Of a stretch of DNA of 64,000 nt, positions 51,466 to 59,403 are shown piece after piece; within the stretch, counting starts at the first letter, position 1; each line of letters begins with the position of its first letter. The stretch is from Dokdonella sp. Lineage in GTDB: Bacteria > Pseudomonadota > Gammaproteobacteria > Xanthomonadales > Rhodanobacteraceae. The position numbers and the translations under genes were made by a program. Location of the stretch: positions 147,908-211,907 of the forward strand of contig NZ_JAHCAP010000002.1 of the NCBI RefSeq assembly GCF_019634815.1, read 5' to 3'. The notes beneath the pieces are model-generated. The model had not been told where the DNA came from, searched no databases, and saw nothing but the letters and a program-made list of their open reading frames with translations.

Positions 51466-53928
51466 TCATGAACCGACCACGCGCAGGAGATCGGCGAATA
51501 CGCCCGCGGCAGTGACTTCGGGGCCAGCGCCCGGGCCCTGCACGACCAATGGGTTGTCGTGATAGCGGCGAGTGGTAAATTGCACGATGTTGTCGGTGAG
51601 GCGCAGATGCGCGAAAGCATGCGCCTGCGGCAATTCGACCGGACCGACGCTGGCCTTGCCGCTGCGGTCGAGTCGCGCCACGTAGCGCAACACCGCGCCT
51701 TTCGCGCACGCCTGGGCGTGACGCGCCGCAATTGCAGCGTCGAAGGCATCGAGACCATCGAGGAAGGACTGCGGATCGCTCTCACGCAGTGCGGCGGGCA
51801 CGAGGCTTTCGACCTCGATGTCGGCCAGGTCGAGCAGCACGCCGGCTTCGCGCGCAAGGATCACCAGTTTGCGCGCGACGTCGGTGCCGGACAGGTCATC
51901 GCGTGGATCGGGCTCGGTGTAGCCGAGCGCATGGGCCTCGCGCACGAGCGCCGAGAACGGGGCCTTGCCGTCATAACGATTGAACAGCCAGGCCAGCGTG
52001 CCCGAGAGGATGCCATCCACGGCGAGCAGTTCGTCGCCGGTGTCGAGGAGATCGCGCAAGGTCGAGATCACCGGCAGCCCTGCGCCGACCGTGGCTTCGT
52101 AACGAAAGCGCGCGCCGTGGCCGCAGGCTGTAACTATGCGTTGCCAGCGTTCACGCGGACCGGCGCCGGCATGCTTGTTGGGCGTGACCACGTGGATGCC
52201 GGCAGCGAGCCACGCGGCATAGTGCTCGGCGACGTCGTCGCTCGCGCTGCAATCGATGATGAGTGCATGCGGCAGATGTTCGGCCTTGACGTGGCGCGCG
52301 AAGGCATCCAGATCGCTGCCTTCACTGGCGTTGGCGTGCCAGCTCGACGCCTGCGCGGCTTCGCCAAGCCACATGCGCTGGCTCGTCGCCACCGCGCGCA
52401 CGCGCAGATCGAGTTGGCGATCGTGCAAAAGGCGCGCGCGTGCGGCTTCGAGTTGGGCGAGCAGGGCGCGGCCGACCTTGCCCGGTCCGATCACACCGAT
52501 CGAAATCGTCTGCGGCGACAGCCAGAATGCGGCATGCGCAGCGCGCACCGCACGTGCGGCATCTTCGCTGGCGACCGCAACCGAAATGTTGCGTTCGGAA
52601 GCGCCTTGGGCGATTGCGCGAATGTTGACGCCGCTGCGTGCCAATGCGCCGAACAGTCGCGCGGCGACGCCGGGCTGACCGGTCATGCCATCGCCGACTG
52701 CAGCCAGCACGCTGATCCCGCCTTGTGTGGTGATGCGCGCGATCGCACCGCGCGCAAGCTCACCGGCAAAGGCGCGCTCGAATGCCGTGCAGCCGCGCTG
52801 CGCGTCACCCTCGCGCACCACGCAACAGATCGAATGTTCGGACGAACCTTGCGAGATCATCACCACCGAGACGCCGGCATCGTGCAGGGCGCCGAATGCG
52901 CGCTCGGCGGTACCGGGCACGCCGATCATGCCGGCGCCTTCGAGGGTGAGCACAGCCAGATTGCTCACTGCCGACAGACCCTTGACCGGCGAGGCTGCAT
53001 CGACTCCGGACTTGCCGATCGCGGTGCCTGGATGCTCGGGCGCGAAGGTGTTGCGGATACGCACTGGCAAGCCGCGCGCGATCGCCGGGGTCAGCGTCTG
53101 CGGATGGATCACCTTGGCACCGAAGTAGGCGAGCTCGCAGGCCTCGTCGTAGCTCAGGCTTGCCAGCGGCACCGCCTCGGGCACCAGACGCGGGTCAGCC
53201 GAGAGCACGCCATCGGTGTCGCCCCACAAGGTCAGGTCGCGGGCATCGGAAAGCGCTGCGAAGATCGCTGCCGAGTAGTCGCTGCCATTGCGTCCGAGCA
53301 CGGTATTGCGACCATCGGTCGTGCGCGCGATGAAACCCGTGACCACGCACCAGGGCTGCGTGTTGGCGGCGCGCCAACTCACGAAATTGGCGCGGCTCGT
53401 GTCCCAAACAACCGCGGCGCCGAGTTCGCCGTGTTCGATCACCAGCACCTCGCGCGCATCCAGTCGTGCGCAGGCATGACCCTGTGCGCGCAGGTATTGA
53501 GCCAGCAGGAAGGACGACCACACCTCGCCCAGCCCCTGCACGTATTCAGCGGCTTCGCGATTGGGTGTGCGCAACACCGCGAGCGCCGAAAGCCATTCGT
53601 GCAGATCGGCGAATTGCTCGGACAACCAGGCTGCACCGTCCTGATCCTGGTCGCCGAGCAGCTCGGCAGCGCAGCGCAGATGACGATCGCGCAGCGCGGC
53701 AAGTTCCGCAGGCCAGCTCGGCTGCGCGCGCGTGGCGTGCTCGGCAAGCGCAATCAGCGCATCGGTGGTACCGCGCATCGCCGAGACGACGATGAGTGCG
53801 TGCTCGCCCGCTTCGGCGCGCAGGATCGCAGCGACGCGGCGCAGGCACTCGGCATCGGCGAGACTGGAGCCGCCGAACTTGTGCACGCGCGGCGCGCCGT
53901 CGGACTCAATCAGGGGTGGGGCGGACAT
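51466..53928 (-). CDS. thrA: Bifunctional aspartate kinase / homoserine dehydrogenase
   Basis: 820 residues joining three parts: aspartokinase (KFGGSS with K17 at the start; [30 protein letters not shown]), two ACT regulatory domains ([44 protein letters not shown]) and homoserine dehydrogenase ([31 protein letters not shown]). It makes the first and third steps from aspartate. The ATG is chosen because GGAG lies 7 bases upstream and MSAPPL leads straight into the kinase. That GGAG is inside a hairpin (see 53929-53957). Confidence 0.97.
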   Translation of the reverse strand: MSAPPLIESDGAPRVHKFGGSSLADAECLRRVAAILRAEAGEHALIVVSAMRGTTDALIALAEHATRAQPSWPAELAALRDRHLRCAAELLGDQDQDGAAWLSEQFADLHEWLSALAVLRTPNREAAEYVQGLGEVWSSFLLAQYLRAQGHACARLDAREVLVIEHGELGAAVVWDTSRANFVSWRAANTQPWCVVTGFIARTTDGRNTVLGRNGSDYSAAIFAALSDARDLTLWGDTDGVLSADPRLVPEAVPLASLSYDEACELAYFGAKVIHPQTLTPAIARGLPVRIRNTFAPEHPGTAIGKSGVDAASPVKGLSAVSNLAVLTLEGAGMIGVPGTAERAFGALHDAGVSVVMISQGSSEHSICCVVREGDAQRGCTAFERAFAGELARGAIARITTQGGISVLAAVGDGMTGQPGVAARLFGALARSGVNIRAIAQGASERNISVAVASEDAARAVRAAHAAFWLSPQTISIGVIGPGKVGRALLAQLEAARARLLHDRQLDLRVRAVATSQRMWLGEAAQASSWHANASEGSDLDAFARHVKAEHLPHALIIDCSASDDVAEHYAAWLAAGIHVVTPNKHAGAGPRERWQRIVTACGHGARFRYEATVGAGLPVISTLRDLLDTGDELLAVDGILSGTLAWLFNRYDGKAPFSALVREAHALGYTEPDPRDDLSGTDVARKLVILAREAGVLLDLADIEVESLVPAALRESDPQSFLDGLDAFDAAIAARHAQACAKGAVLRYVARLDRSGKASVGPVELPQAHAFAHLRLTDNIVQFTTRRYHDNPLVVQGPGAGPEVTAAGVFADLLRVVGS

Positions 53929-53957
53929 CGTGGGTCTCCGTGTGGAGACCCCGTCTC
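53929..53957 (-). promoter_or_regulatory. Ribosome-site-sequestering switch hairpin before thrA
   Basis: On the minus strand GGGTCTCC-ACAC-GGAGACCC forms a perfect 8-bp hairpin whose 3' arm holds the thrA Shine-Dalgarno GGAG, 7 bases from the ATG. The 5' arm can instead pair with an upstream GAGAC (53953-53957) across a GGG loop, which would free GGAG. No T-run follows, so this looks like translational control and not an intrinsic terminator. The link to the leader peptide upstream is inferred. Confidence 0.6.
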
Positions 53958-54021
53958 GCATGGGGCGGGCGATTGGCCCGTTCCCTGTGCGGGGCGGGGC
54001 CGAGGTTTGCGTTCGGATCGA

Positions 54022-54141
54022 TCAGGATCTCTTCGCGCACTCGCACCCACGCGGCGTGGACGTCGTCGTCCACGTCGTCGTGATGCTCGTCGTCGTCGCG
54101 CTGGCGACGTTCGACGGGATCGGGGCGCTGCGTGTGCTCAT
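54022..54141 (-). CDS. thrL: thr operon leader peptide
   Basis: A 39-residue open frame between rnd and thrA with 11 threonines, ten of them ACG in residues 16-29 in the pattern TTTSITTTWTTTST, plus isoleucines at 8 and 20. This is the hallmark of a threonine (perhaps threonine-isoleucine) attenuation leader: a ribosome starved for charged tRNA-Thr stalls here and changes folding of the downstream RNA. It sits 93 bases before thrA. The start ATG has no Shine-Dalgarno and lies 7 bases after a -10-like box, so it may be leaderless. Confidence 0.8.
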   Translation of the reverse strand: MSTRSAPIPSNVASATTTSITTTWTTTSTPRGCECAKRS

Positions 54142-54148
54142 GGGTTGG

Positions 54149-54179
54149 AGTGTGCCGGTCGCCCACCGGGGGCTGTCAA
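54149..54179 (-). promoter_or_regulatory. Putative thr operon promoter
   Basis: On the minus strand a perfect -35 TTGACA (54174-54179) and CACACT (54149-54154) with a 19-bp spacer, ending 7 bases before the leader peptide ATG. It overlaps the last codons of rnd. Confidence 0.5.
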
Positions 54180-55258
54180 GAGGGCAGGCGCGCGAGCAGC
54201 GCATCGTGCAGGTGTTCGCGCCGCCAGCCATCGAGAGCACTCGGCCACCGGCGTGTGGCGAGCAGGCTTTCCAGGTGCCGGCGCGCACACAGCAGGCCTT
54301 CAGGCAGGTCCAGCTCGCGTGCGCGTTCGAGCACCACATCCTTCATTGATGCGAGCGTCTGCTTGTCGCGATTGCTCAGGGCCTGCGGAATCGGCTGCGT
54401 ATCGCGATCCGCCTCGCCGAGCGGTGCCTTGAGTTGTTCGAGCAGATCGGCGCGTTGCGCTGAACGCAAGGCGCGCAGCCCGCGCGTGCGCTCGGCCAGT
54501 TCCTCCGCTTCCCGCGGCGGGCGCGCGGCCAGATCGAGCGCATGGGCGTCATCGAGCAGCCAGCCACGCGGGCGGTCGATTGCGCGCGCGGTGGCATCGC
54601 GCCAGCGCAACAACCGACGCAACAGAGCCTGTTGTGCGCTTGGCCAGCCGGCAGCGCCACGCAGCGCAAGCTGGGGTTGCGGATCGGGCTCGCGGTTGCG
54701 GGCCCGTTCGAGCATGCGCGCGCAGTCGGCCGCAAGCCATGCGCTGTAGCCACGCGCAGCCACACGCGCGGACAATTCACGATGCAGATGCGGCAGGTAG
54801 ACCACATCCTGCGCGGCATATTCGAGCTGGCGCTCGCTCAAGGGGCGTTGCAGCCAGTCCGAGCGTGTCTCGCCCTTGGGCAGTTCGACTTCGGCAATCT
54901 GCGCGACGAGCTTCTGGTAACCGAGCCCTGGCCCGAGGCCGGCGAAGGCCGCGGCGATCTGGGTGTCAAACAAGGTTGCGATCGAACACGACCAGGTCGC
55001 GAGCGCTTCGAGGTCTTCGCTCGCGCTGTGCATGACGATGGTGCGGTCAGGGTCGGCAAGCAGCCGGGCGAGTGGGCCGGAATCGAGCGGCGCAGTCGGA
55101 TCGAGCAGGGCGATGCGCCCGCTGACCTCGACTTGCACCAGGGCCAAACGCGGCAGCCAGGTGTTGGTGCGCATGAATTCGGTGTCGAGTCCAAGAGTGT
55201 CCGGTGCGTTCGCGAGCAGCTGCGTGAGCGCGTCGTCACGCGCAATCCAGTCGGCCAA
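54176..55258 (-). CDS. rnd: Ribonuclease D
   Basis: 360 residues; 3'-5' exoribonuclease trimming tRNA and other stable RNAs. DEDDy exonuclease residues are in LDTEFMR (D25, E27), SEDLEAL and YAAQDVVYL; an HRDC domain follows (LRRLLRWRDATARAIDRPRGWLLDD and a second similar one). I choose a TTG start (MADWIARDDAL) because GAGGAG lies 6 bases before it and no ATG or GTG fits. The frame remains open far upstream opposite the next gene, which is an artefact of GC bias. Confidence 0.92.
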   Translation of the reverse strand: MADWIARDDALTQLLANAPDTLGLDTEFMRTNTWLPRLALVQVEVSGRIALLDPTAPLDSGPLARLLADPDRTIVMHSASEDLEALATWSCSIATLFDTQIAAAFAGLGPGLGYQKLVAQIAEVELPKGETRSDWLQRPLSERQLEYAAQDVVYLPHLHRELSARVAARGYSAWLAADCARMLERARNREPDPQPQLALRGAAGWPSAQQALLRRLLRWRDATARAIDRPRGWLLDDAHALDLAARPPREAEELAERTRGLRALRSAQRADLLEQLKAPLGEADRDTQPIPQALSNRDKQTLASMKDVVLERARELDLPEGLLCARRHLESLLATRRWPSALDGWRREHLHDALLARLPS

Positions 55259-55292
55259 GATGAACTCCTCGTTGATGGGCGGCGCCGGCGGC

Positions 55293-55321
55293 TTCAATCG
55301 GGCGCGGCGAGCGTCGATAAT
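55293..55321 (+). promoter_or_regulatory. Putative promoter of the FGE-like gene
   Basis: TTCAAT (55293-55298), 17-bp spacer, GATAAT (55316-55321), 9 bases before the ATG at 55331. The mRNA would have a leader of two or three bases at most. Confidence 0.55.
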
Positions 55322-55330
55322 CCCCTGACG

Positions 55331-57250
55331 ATGCCGCGGACCGAAGTCACACGCAAGCAGCACACCTGGGGCGGCGCCGCCGGGCTGGCCCTGCTCGGCT
55401 TCGCGCTGTTGTATCGCTTCTTCCCCGATGCGCTGCATTTGCAGCCACTCGAGCCGGCCACGCAGGGCGTGGCGGGCGTGGAAACCTCGCGCGCGGGCCG
55501 CCCCGCCAATTGGAGCGCCGTGCAGGGCGATGCGGCGCCCGTAGTGGGCGAGGGCAACGAGCTCGAAGTCGGCACGAGCTTTGCCGATGCCGTGCGCATG
55601 GGTCCGCCGGCGCCGGTGAGCAAGGAAGTCGCCGCCTTGCTCAAGAAGGCACGCAAGGCCGAAGGTGCCGGCGCCCTGCTCGAGCCGAGCGAAGCGATCG
55701 CGCTGTACAAGCAGGTGCTGGCTGCCGCGCCGGGGAACCTCGAGGCGCATGTCGCGCTGGAGCGCATCGGTGGTGCGATGCGCGACTGGACGCTCGCTGC
55801 GGTTGGCCGCGGTGATGAACGGGCCGCGCAGCGCTTTCTGTCGGTCTACGACGAACTTCCGCACTCGGACCGGGAAATCGCCAGCGTGCGCGAGCGGGTG
55901 GAACGTCTGCAGCAGACGCTGCCCTTGCTCGCGCATGCCGCCGAACTGGTCAAGAAGGGGCGCGGCGTGGGCGGGGGCGAAAACGCGCTCGCCGTCTATC
56001 GACAGGTGCTCAAGCTCGATCCGGGCAACCGTCTTGCCGATGCCGGCCTTGCGGCGATAGAACGACCTCATCTCGACCGCGCCCTGGCGCAGGCAGCGCA
56101 GGATGATTTTGCCGGTGCCGATGCCACGCTTGCGGCCGCGGTCTCGATTCGCCCCGGTTCGCAGGCAATGCTGGAAACCCATACACGGATCGATGATCTG
56201 CGCCGGCAACGTGCCCAGACGATGCTCGCGCAAGCGCGCTCGGCGCTCGATGCCGGCAATGCCGATCTCGCCGAGCAGCTGGCGCGCAAGGCGCAGGCTA
56301 CGAGTCCCGATCTGGCCGGCATCGATCGGTTCGAACAGCGGCTGCGCAACGCGCGCTTGTACGCAAGCTACAAGCCGGGCCAGGTGATCCGCGATCCCTT
56401 CGCCGACATGGCCGGCAATGCGCCGCCTGTGGTGGTGGTGCCGACCGGGCAATTCGTGATGGGTTCGGCGGCGGACGAAGAGGGGCATCTCGACAACGAA
56501 GAACCGCAACGCCGCGTGCGCATCGACACCGGCTTCGCGCTTGGCCAGAGCGAGGTCACGGTTGCCGAGTTCGCCGAGTTCGTCGGCGCGACGCGCTTCG
56601 TCACCGACGCCGAACGTCGCGGCAACGCGGCGATCTACGACGAAGGCAGTGGACGCATTGCCGATCGGCGCGGCATGAGCTGGCGCAATGCCTACGACGG
56701 CAGCAAGGCGCGCGGTGACTTGCCGGTCGTCAACGTGTCGTGGAACGATGCGATCGCCTATTTGCAGTGGTTGTCCGAACGCACCGGCAAGCACTACCGC
56801 CTGCCCAGCGAAGCCGAATTCGAGTATGCCGAGCGCGCCGGTTCGACCACGCGCTATCCCTGGGGCGATGGCAATCCCGAGAAGATCGTCGCCAATCTCA
56901 CCGGTGAGGGCGATCGCTCGCCGAACAAGCGTGCGTGGTCGCATTACTTTCCGCGCTACAGCGATGGCTACTGGGGGCCGGCACCGGTCCGCACCTATCC
57001 CGCCAATGCCTTCGGCTTGTTTGATCTCGATGGCAATCTGTCGGAGTGGGTCGAGGACTGTTGGCATGACAACTACACGCGCGCCCCGCGCGACAGCTCG
57101 GCCTGGGTCAATCCCGGCTGCGAGCGGCATGTGGTGCGCGGCGGCTCATGGGGCAGCGACCCCTTGCAGGTACGCTCGGCGTTCCGTACCTCGGCCCCCG
57201 CTGATGCCCGCAGTGCCCGCGTCGGCTTCCGCGTGGCCCGCGATCTGTAG
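55331..57250 (+). CDS. TPR-containing formylglycine-generating-enzyme-like membrane protein
   Basis: 639 residues: an N-terminal membrane anchor (about 13-31), two or three TPR-like helical regions (KKARKAEGAGALLEPSEAIALYKQVLAAAPGNLEAH; ENALAVYRQVLKLDPGNRLAD; ARSALDAGNADLAEQLARKA), then a C-terminal FGE-sulfatase/SUMF1 domain (GQFVMGSAADEEGHLDNEEPQRRVRI; NVSWNDAIAYLQWLSERTGKHYRLPSEAEFEYA; RHVVRGGSWGS). The two copper-binding cysteines of true FGE are not both present (RSAFRTSAP), so it probably is not a sulfatase-activating enzyme; EgtB/PvdO-like or structural roles are open. Divergent from rnd. Confidence 0.88.
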   Translation: MPRTEVTRKQHTWGGAAGLALLGFALLYRFFPDALHLQPLEPATQGVAGVETSRAGRPANWSAVQGDAAPVVGEGNELEVGTSFADAVRMGPPAPVSKEVAALLKKARKAEGAGALLEPSEAIALYKQVLAAAPGNLEAHVALERIGGAMRDWTLAAVGRGDERAAQRFLSVYDELPHSDREIASVRERVERLQQTLPLLAHAAELVKKGRGVGGGENALAVYRQVLKLDPGNRLADAGLAAIERPHLDRALAQAAQDDFAGADATLAAAVSIRPGSQAMLETHTRIDDLRRQRAQTMLAQARSALDAGNADLAEQLARKAQATSPDLAGIDRFEQRLRNARLYASYKPGQVIRDPFADMAGNAPPVVVVPTGQFVMGSAADEEGHLDNEEPQRRVRIDTGFALGQSEVTVAEFAEFVGATRFVTDAERRGNAAIYDEGSGRIADRRGMSWRNAYDGSKARGDLPVVNVSWNDAIAYLQWLSERTGKHYRLPSEAEFEYAERAGSTTRYPWGDGNPEKIVANLTGEGDRSPNKRAWSHYFPRYSDGYWGPAPVRTYPANAFGLFDLDGNLSEWVEDCWHDNYTRAPRDSSAWVNPGCERHVVRGGSWGSDPLQVRSAFRTSAPADARSARVGFRVARDL

Positions 57251-57394
57251 ACGGAGGTTGTCTGCACGCCGCGCGGCACGTATCATGCGCGGCCCCGACC
57301 GGCTGCACCTTGCGCTGCCGGTCGAGCGCCGTACGCGGCGCGAGGATGAGGCAGGATGCCGAATGGGAAGCGCTCCATGGATGGATGGTTTCAA
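57251..57394 (+). repeat. tRNA-Ser leader-hairpin copy with multi-hairpin insert
   Basis: After the FGE-like gene, GACCGGC ... GCTGCCGGTC (57296-57323) resembles the hairpin found before the tRNA-Ser copies. Directly after GGTCGA at 57325 comes a 69-base insert (57326-57394) beginning with hairpin GCGCCG-TACG-CGGCGC and containing GGC-AGGAT-GCC and CCATGGATGG units. It belongs by layout to the same family as the inserts at 57466 and 57716. Confidence 0.5.
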
Positions 57395-57465
57395 GAACAA
57401 TGCGCCGGCAAGAGCTGCACTCTGCGCTGCCGGTCGAGAATGTGGAGAGGTGGCAGAGTGGTCGA
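57395..57465 (+). repeat. Direct repeat copy A: tRNA-Ser upstream region plus 5' 22 bases
   Basis: 71 bases identical to 57546-57616. It comprises 49 bases of upstream flank (with hairpin CCGGCA ... TGCCGG) and the first 22 bases of tRNA-Ser (57444-57465). It breaks off in the D-loop exactly after GGTCGA, where the insert at 57466 begins. The period to copy B is 151 bases. Confidence 0.9.
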
Positions 57466-57545
57466 CCAATTCGCCGGGAGCGAATTGGGACAGCCCTCAG
57501 GGCTGGCCCCGAGCGCGAGCGAGGGGTGAGCATCAGGGATGATGC
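57466..57545 (+). repeat. 80-base multi-hairpin insert in a tRNA-Ser D-loop copy
   Basis: Begins with hairpin CCAATTCGC-CGGGA-GCGAATTGG, then AGCCC-TCA-GGGCT, CCCC ... GGGG and ends with GCATC-AGGGAT-GATGC. It lies between GGTCGA of copy A and the start of copy B. The GGACAGC ... GCTGGCCCC core (57488-57510) matches the element next to tRNA-Ala. Confidence 0.7.
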
Positions 57546-57594
57546 GAACAATGCGCCGGCAAGAGCTGCACTCTGCGCTGCCGGTCGAGAATGT

Positions 57595-57685
57595 GGAGAG
57601 GTGGCAGAGTGGTCGAATGCGCCGGATTCGAAATCCGGTTTACGGTTATGCCGTAACGTGGGTTCGAATCCCACCCTCTCCGCCA
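57595..57685 (+). tRNA. tRNA-Ser (anticodon CGA)
   Basis: 91 bases including CCA. Acceptor GGAGAGG / CCTCTCC, discriminator G, anticodon loop TTCGAAA with CGA at 57629-57631 (codon UCG), long variable arm (TTTACGGTTATGCCGTAACG region) as in serine tRNAs, T-arm GTGGG-TTCGAAT-CCCAC. It is complete, unlike the partial copies on either side. Confidence 0.96.
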
Positions 57686-57703
57686 ACCTGGGTTCTTGCA
57701 AGT

Positions 57704-57801
57704 ACGTGGGTTCGACAAATCGGCAGGAGCCGATTTGCACGGCGGAGCCGCCCGCAGGGCGAGGCGCAGGAGGCGCCGAGTGCATCCCAAGCTCTCCGCC
57801 A
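57704..57801 (+). repeat. Partial tRNA-Ser 3' half with insert in the T-loop
   Basis: ACGTGGGTTCGA (57704-57715) repeats the T-arm of the intact tRNA, then a 68-base insert (57716-57783) follows, then ATCCCAAGCTCTCCGCCA (57784-57801) completes the tRNA 3' end with two changes. The insert starts with CAAATCGGC-AGGA-GCCGATTTG, has GCCC-GCA-GGGC and ends with GGCGC-AGGAG-GCGCC. It starts exactly after TTCGA. Confidence 0.8.
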
Positions 57802-57812
57802 GTTTCAGCAGC

Positions 57813-57841
57813 AAGGGGCCCCGCGGCCCCTTGTGCATTTT
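57813..57841 (+). terminator. Terminator of the tRNA-Ser array
   Basis: AAGGGGCC-CCGC-GGCCCCTT, a perfect 8-bp stem, followed by GTGCATTTT. It lies after the last tRNA 3' fragment and 14 bases before the next gene. Confidence 0.65.
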
Positions 57842-57854
57842 CGGAGTCTGTCGG

Positions 57855-58250
57855 ATGAGCACGATTGCCACGCCGGTGTCCTACGGCGAACTGATCGACA
57901 AGATCACGATCCTCGAGATCAAGGCCGAGCGCATCGGCGATGCGGCCAAGGTCGCCAATGTGCGCACCGAACTCGATCTGCTCAACACGACCTGGGCCGC
58001 GCATCCCGCCTCGCGCGGCGACATCGCGGCCGAGCGTGCGGCCTTGCGTGCGGTCAACGAAGCACTGTGGGAAATCGAGGACGAGATTCGCCTCAAGGAA
58101 AAGGCACAGGCCTTCGACGCGCAGTTCATCGAGCTTGCACGCTCGGTCTATTTCCGCAACGACGAGCGCGCGGCGATCAAGCGTGCGATCAACAGCAAGC
58201 TTGGTTCGACCCTGGTCGAGGAAAAGTCCTACGCCGATTACCGGGCCTGA
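57855..58250 (+). CDS. DUF6165-like protein
   Basis: 131 residues, mainly helical, beginning ATPVSYGELIDKITILEIKAERI, then NVRTELDLLNTTW and AINSKLGSTLVEEKSYADY. This matches the conserved uncharacterised family DUF6165 as I remember it, often found near LPS or glycan genes. GGAG lies 8 bases upstream. Convergent with the glycosyltransferase at 58271. No catalytic motif is seen. Confidence 0.8.
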   Translation: MSTIATPVSYGELIDKITILEIKAERIGDAAKVANVRTELDLLNTTWAAHPASRGDIAAERAALRAVNEALWEIEDEIRLKEKAQAFDAQFIELARSVYFRNDERAAIKRAINSKLGSTLVEEKSYADYRA

Positions 58251-58270
58251 TGGCGCAGTCTGGTCGGCCC

Positions 58271-59344
58271 TCAGCGTTCCGCGAGCTTGTGAACGGATGC
58301 GAAGTGATCGAGCCGCTCGATCACGTCGTCGACGCGGATCAGGTCCATCACGTCCGGATACTCGAGTTTCGTGCCCCAGGCCAACGCATCGGCCGGCTTG
58401 CCACGAAACTTGCGTGCCGCGGCGTCATAGCGATCCACACACCACTGCCGATCCGAATACGGTCCTGAACGCGCGGGATTGCTTGCCGCGTGCAGGCCGA
58501 GCACGGGCGTGCCGACCGCGTTGGCCATGTGCATCGGACCGGAATCCGGACACAGCACGAGGGTGGCGCGTTCGAGCAGCGCGAGCAGTTGCTTGAGCGT
58601 GTCCTTGCCGATCAGGTCGAGTGGGCGCGATTGCGCATGGGCGAGCACGGCGTCGCCGAACTCGCGCTCGAACGCGCTCGGGCCGCCGCACAAGGCCACC
58701 CGCCAGCCCAGCCTGAGCGCGGCATGGTCGATCGCGGCGGCATAGCGTTCGGGGCGCCAGTTGCGCAGGCGATGGCTGGACACAGGGCACACGATCAGGG
58801 TCGGCGCATCGCCGGGCAGATGGTGCTGCGCGAATTCACGTGCGGCATCGGGGATTGGCAGATTCCAGCGCACGCTTGTTTGCTTGAGTCCGAGCGGCTC
58901 GACGAAGCTGCCCATGGCGTCGAGCACGTGATCGCCGACGCGCGCCGGGATCCGGCAGTTGACGAACAGGCCGTGCAGGTCTTTCGATCGCGCGCGGTCG
59001 TAGCCGATGCGCAGCGGCGACTTCACCGCGAGGCTGAGCAGGTTCGAACGCAGCGCAACCTGCATGTGCAAGAGCACGTCGAAGCGCCGTCCTTGCAATT
59101 GCCGGCGAATCTCGCGATGGCCGTGACGACCGCTGCCCTTGTCGAAGACTATGAACTCGACGCCTGGCAAGTCGCCCAGCAGACGATGTTCGAGCTTGCC
59201 GATGATCCAGCTCAGGCGCGTCTGCGGCCAGGCCGCTTGCAGCGTATGCACCAGCGGCACCACGTGGGTGACATCGCCAATCGCCGAGGTGCGCAGGATG
59301 CACAGCGAGGCGGGGGGCGAGTTTTGCTCGGGGCGTGGAGTCAT
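58271..59344 (-). CDS. Glycosyltransferase family 9 (heptosyltransferase-like)
   Basis: 357 residues of the ADP-heptose:LPS heptosyltransferase family: ILRTSAIGDVTHVVPLVHTLQAAWP at the start, IVCPVSSHRLRNWRPERYAAAID, and the donor-binding CPDSGPMHMANAVGTPVLGL. It probably adds a heptose to LPS inner core; which heptose is unclear. The start MTPRPEQNSP is chosen since earlier in-frame sequence is Arg-rich and unlike the family. Divergent from the KDO kinase. Confidence 0.9.
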   Translation of the reverse strand: MTPRPEQNSPPASLCILRTSAIGDVTHVVPLVHTLQAAWPQTRLSWIIGKLEHRLLGDLPGVEFIVFDKGSGRHGHREIRRQLQGRRFDVLLHMQVALRSNLLSLAVKSPLRIGYDRARSKDLHGLFVNCRIPARVGDHVLDAMGSFVEPLGLKQTSVRWNLPIPDAAREFAQHHLPGDAPTLIVCPVSSHRLRNWRPERYAAAIDHAALRLGWRVALCGGPSAFEREFGDAVLAHAQSRPLDLIGKDTLKQLLALLERATLVLCPDSGPMHMANAVGTPVLGLHAASNPARSGPYSDRQWCVDRYDAAARKFRGKPADALAWGTKLEYPDVMDLIRVDDVIERLDHFASVHKLAER

Positions 59345-59403
59345 GCGATGCCTGCTACCATCGGCGAAGAGATACGCGCGGTGGGCGCGCAACGTGAAAG
59401 CGA

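Noticed and set aside
51559..54432. A 957-codon plus-strand frame opposite thrA
   Set aside because: Antisense shadow of thrA and its leader; no family motif and no start site.
57310..57858. A 182-codon frame running through the tRNA-Ser array, with GEVAEWSNAPDSKS-like peptide
   Set aside because: That peptide is the translation of a tRNA gene, a common annotation error. The frame includes the intact tRNA.
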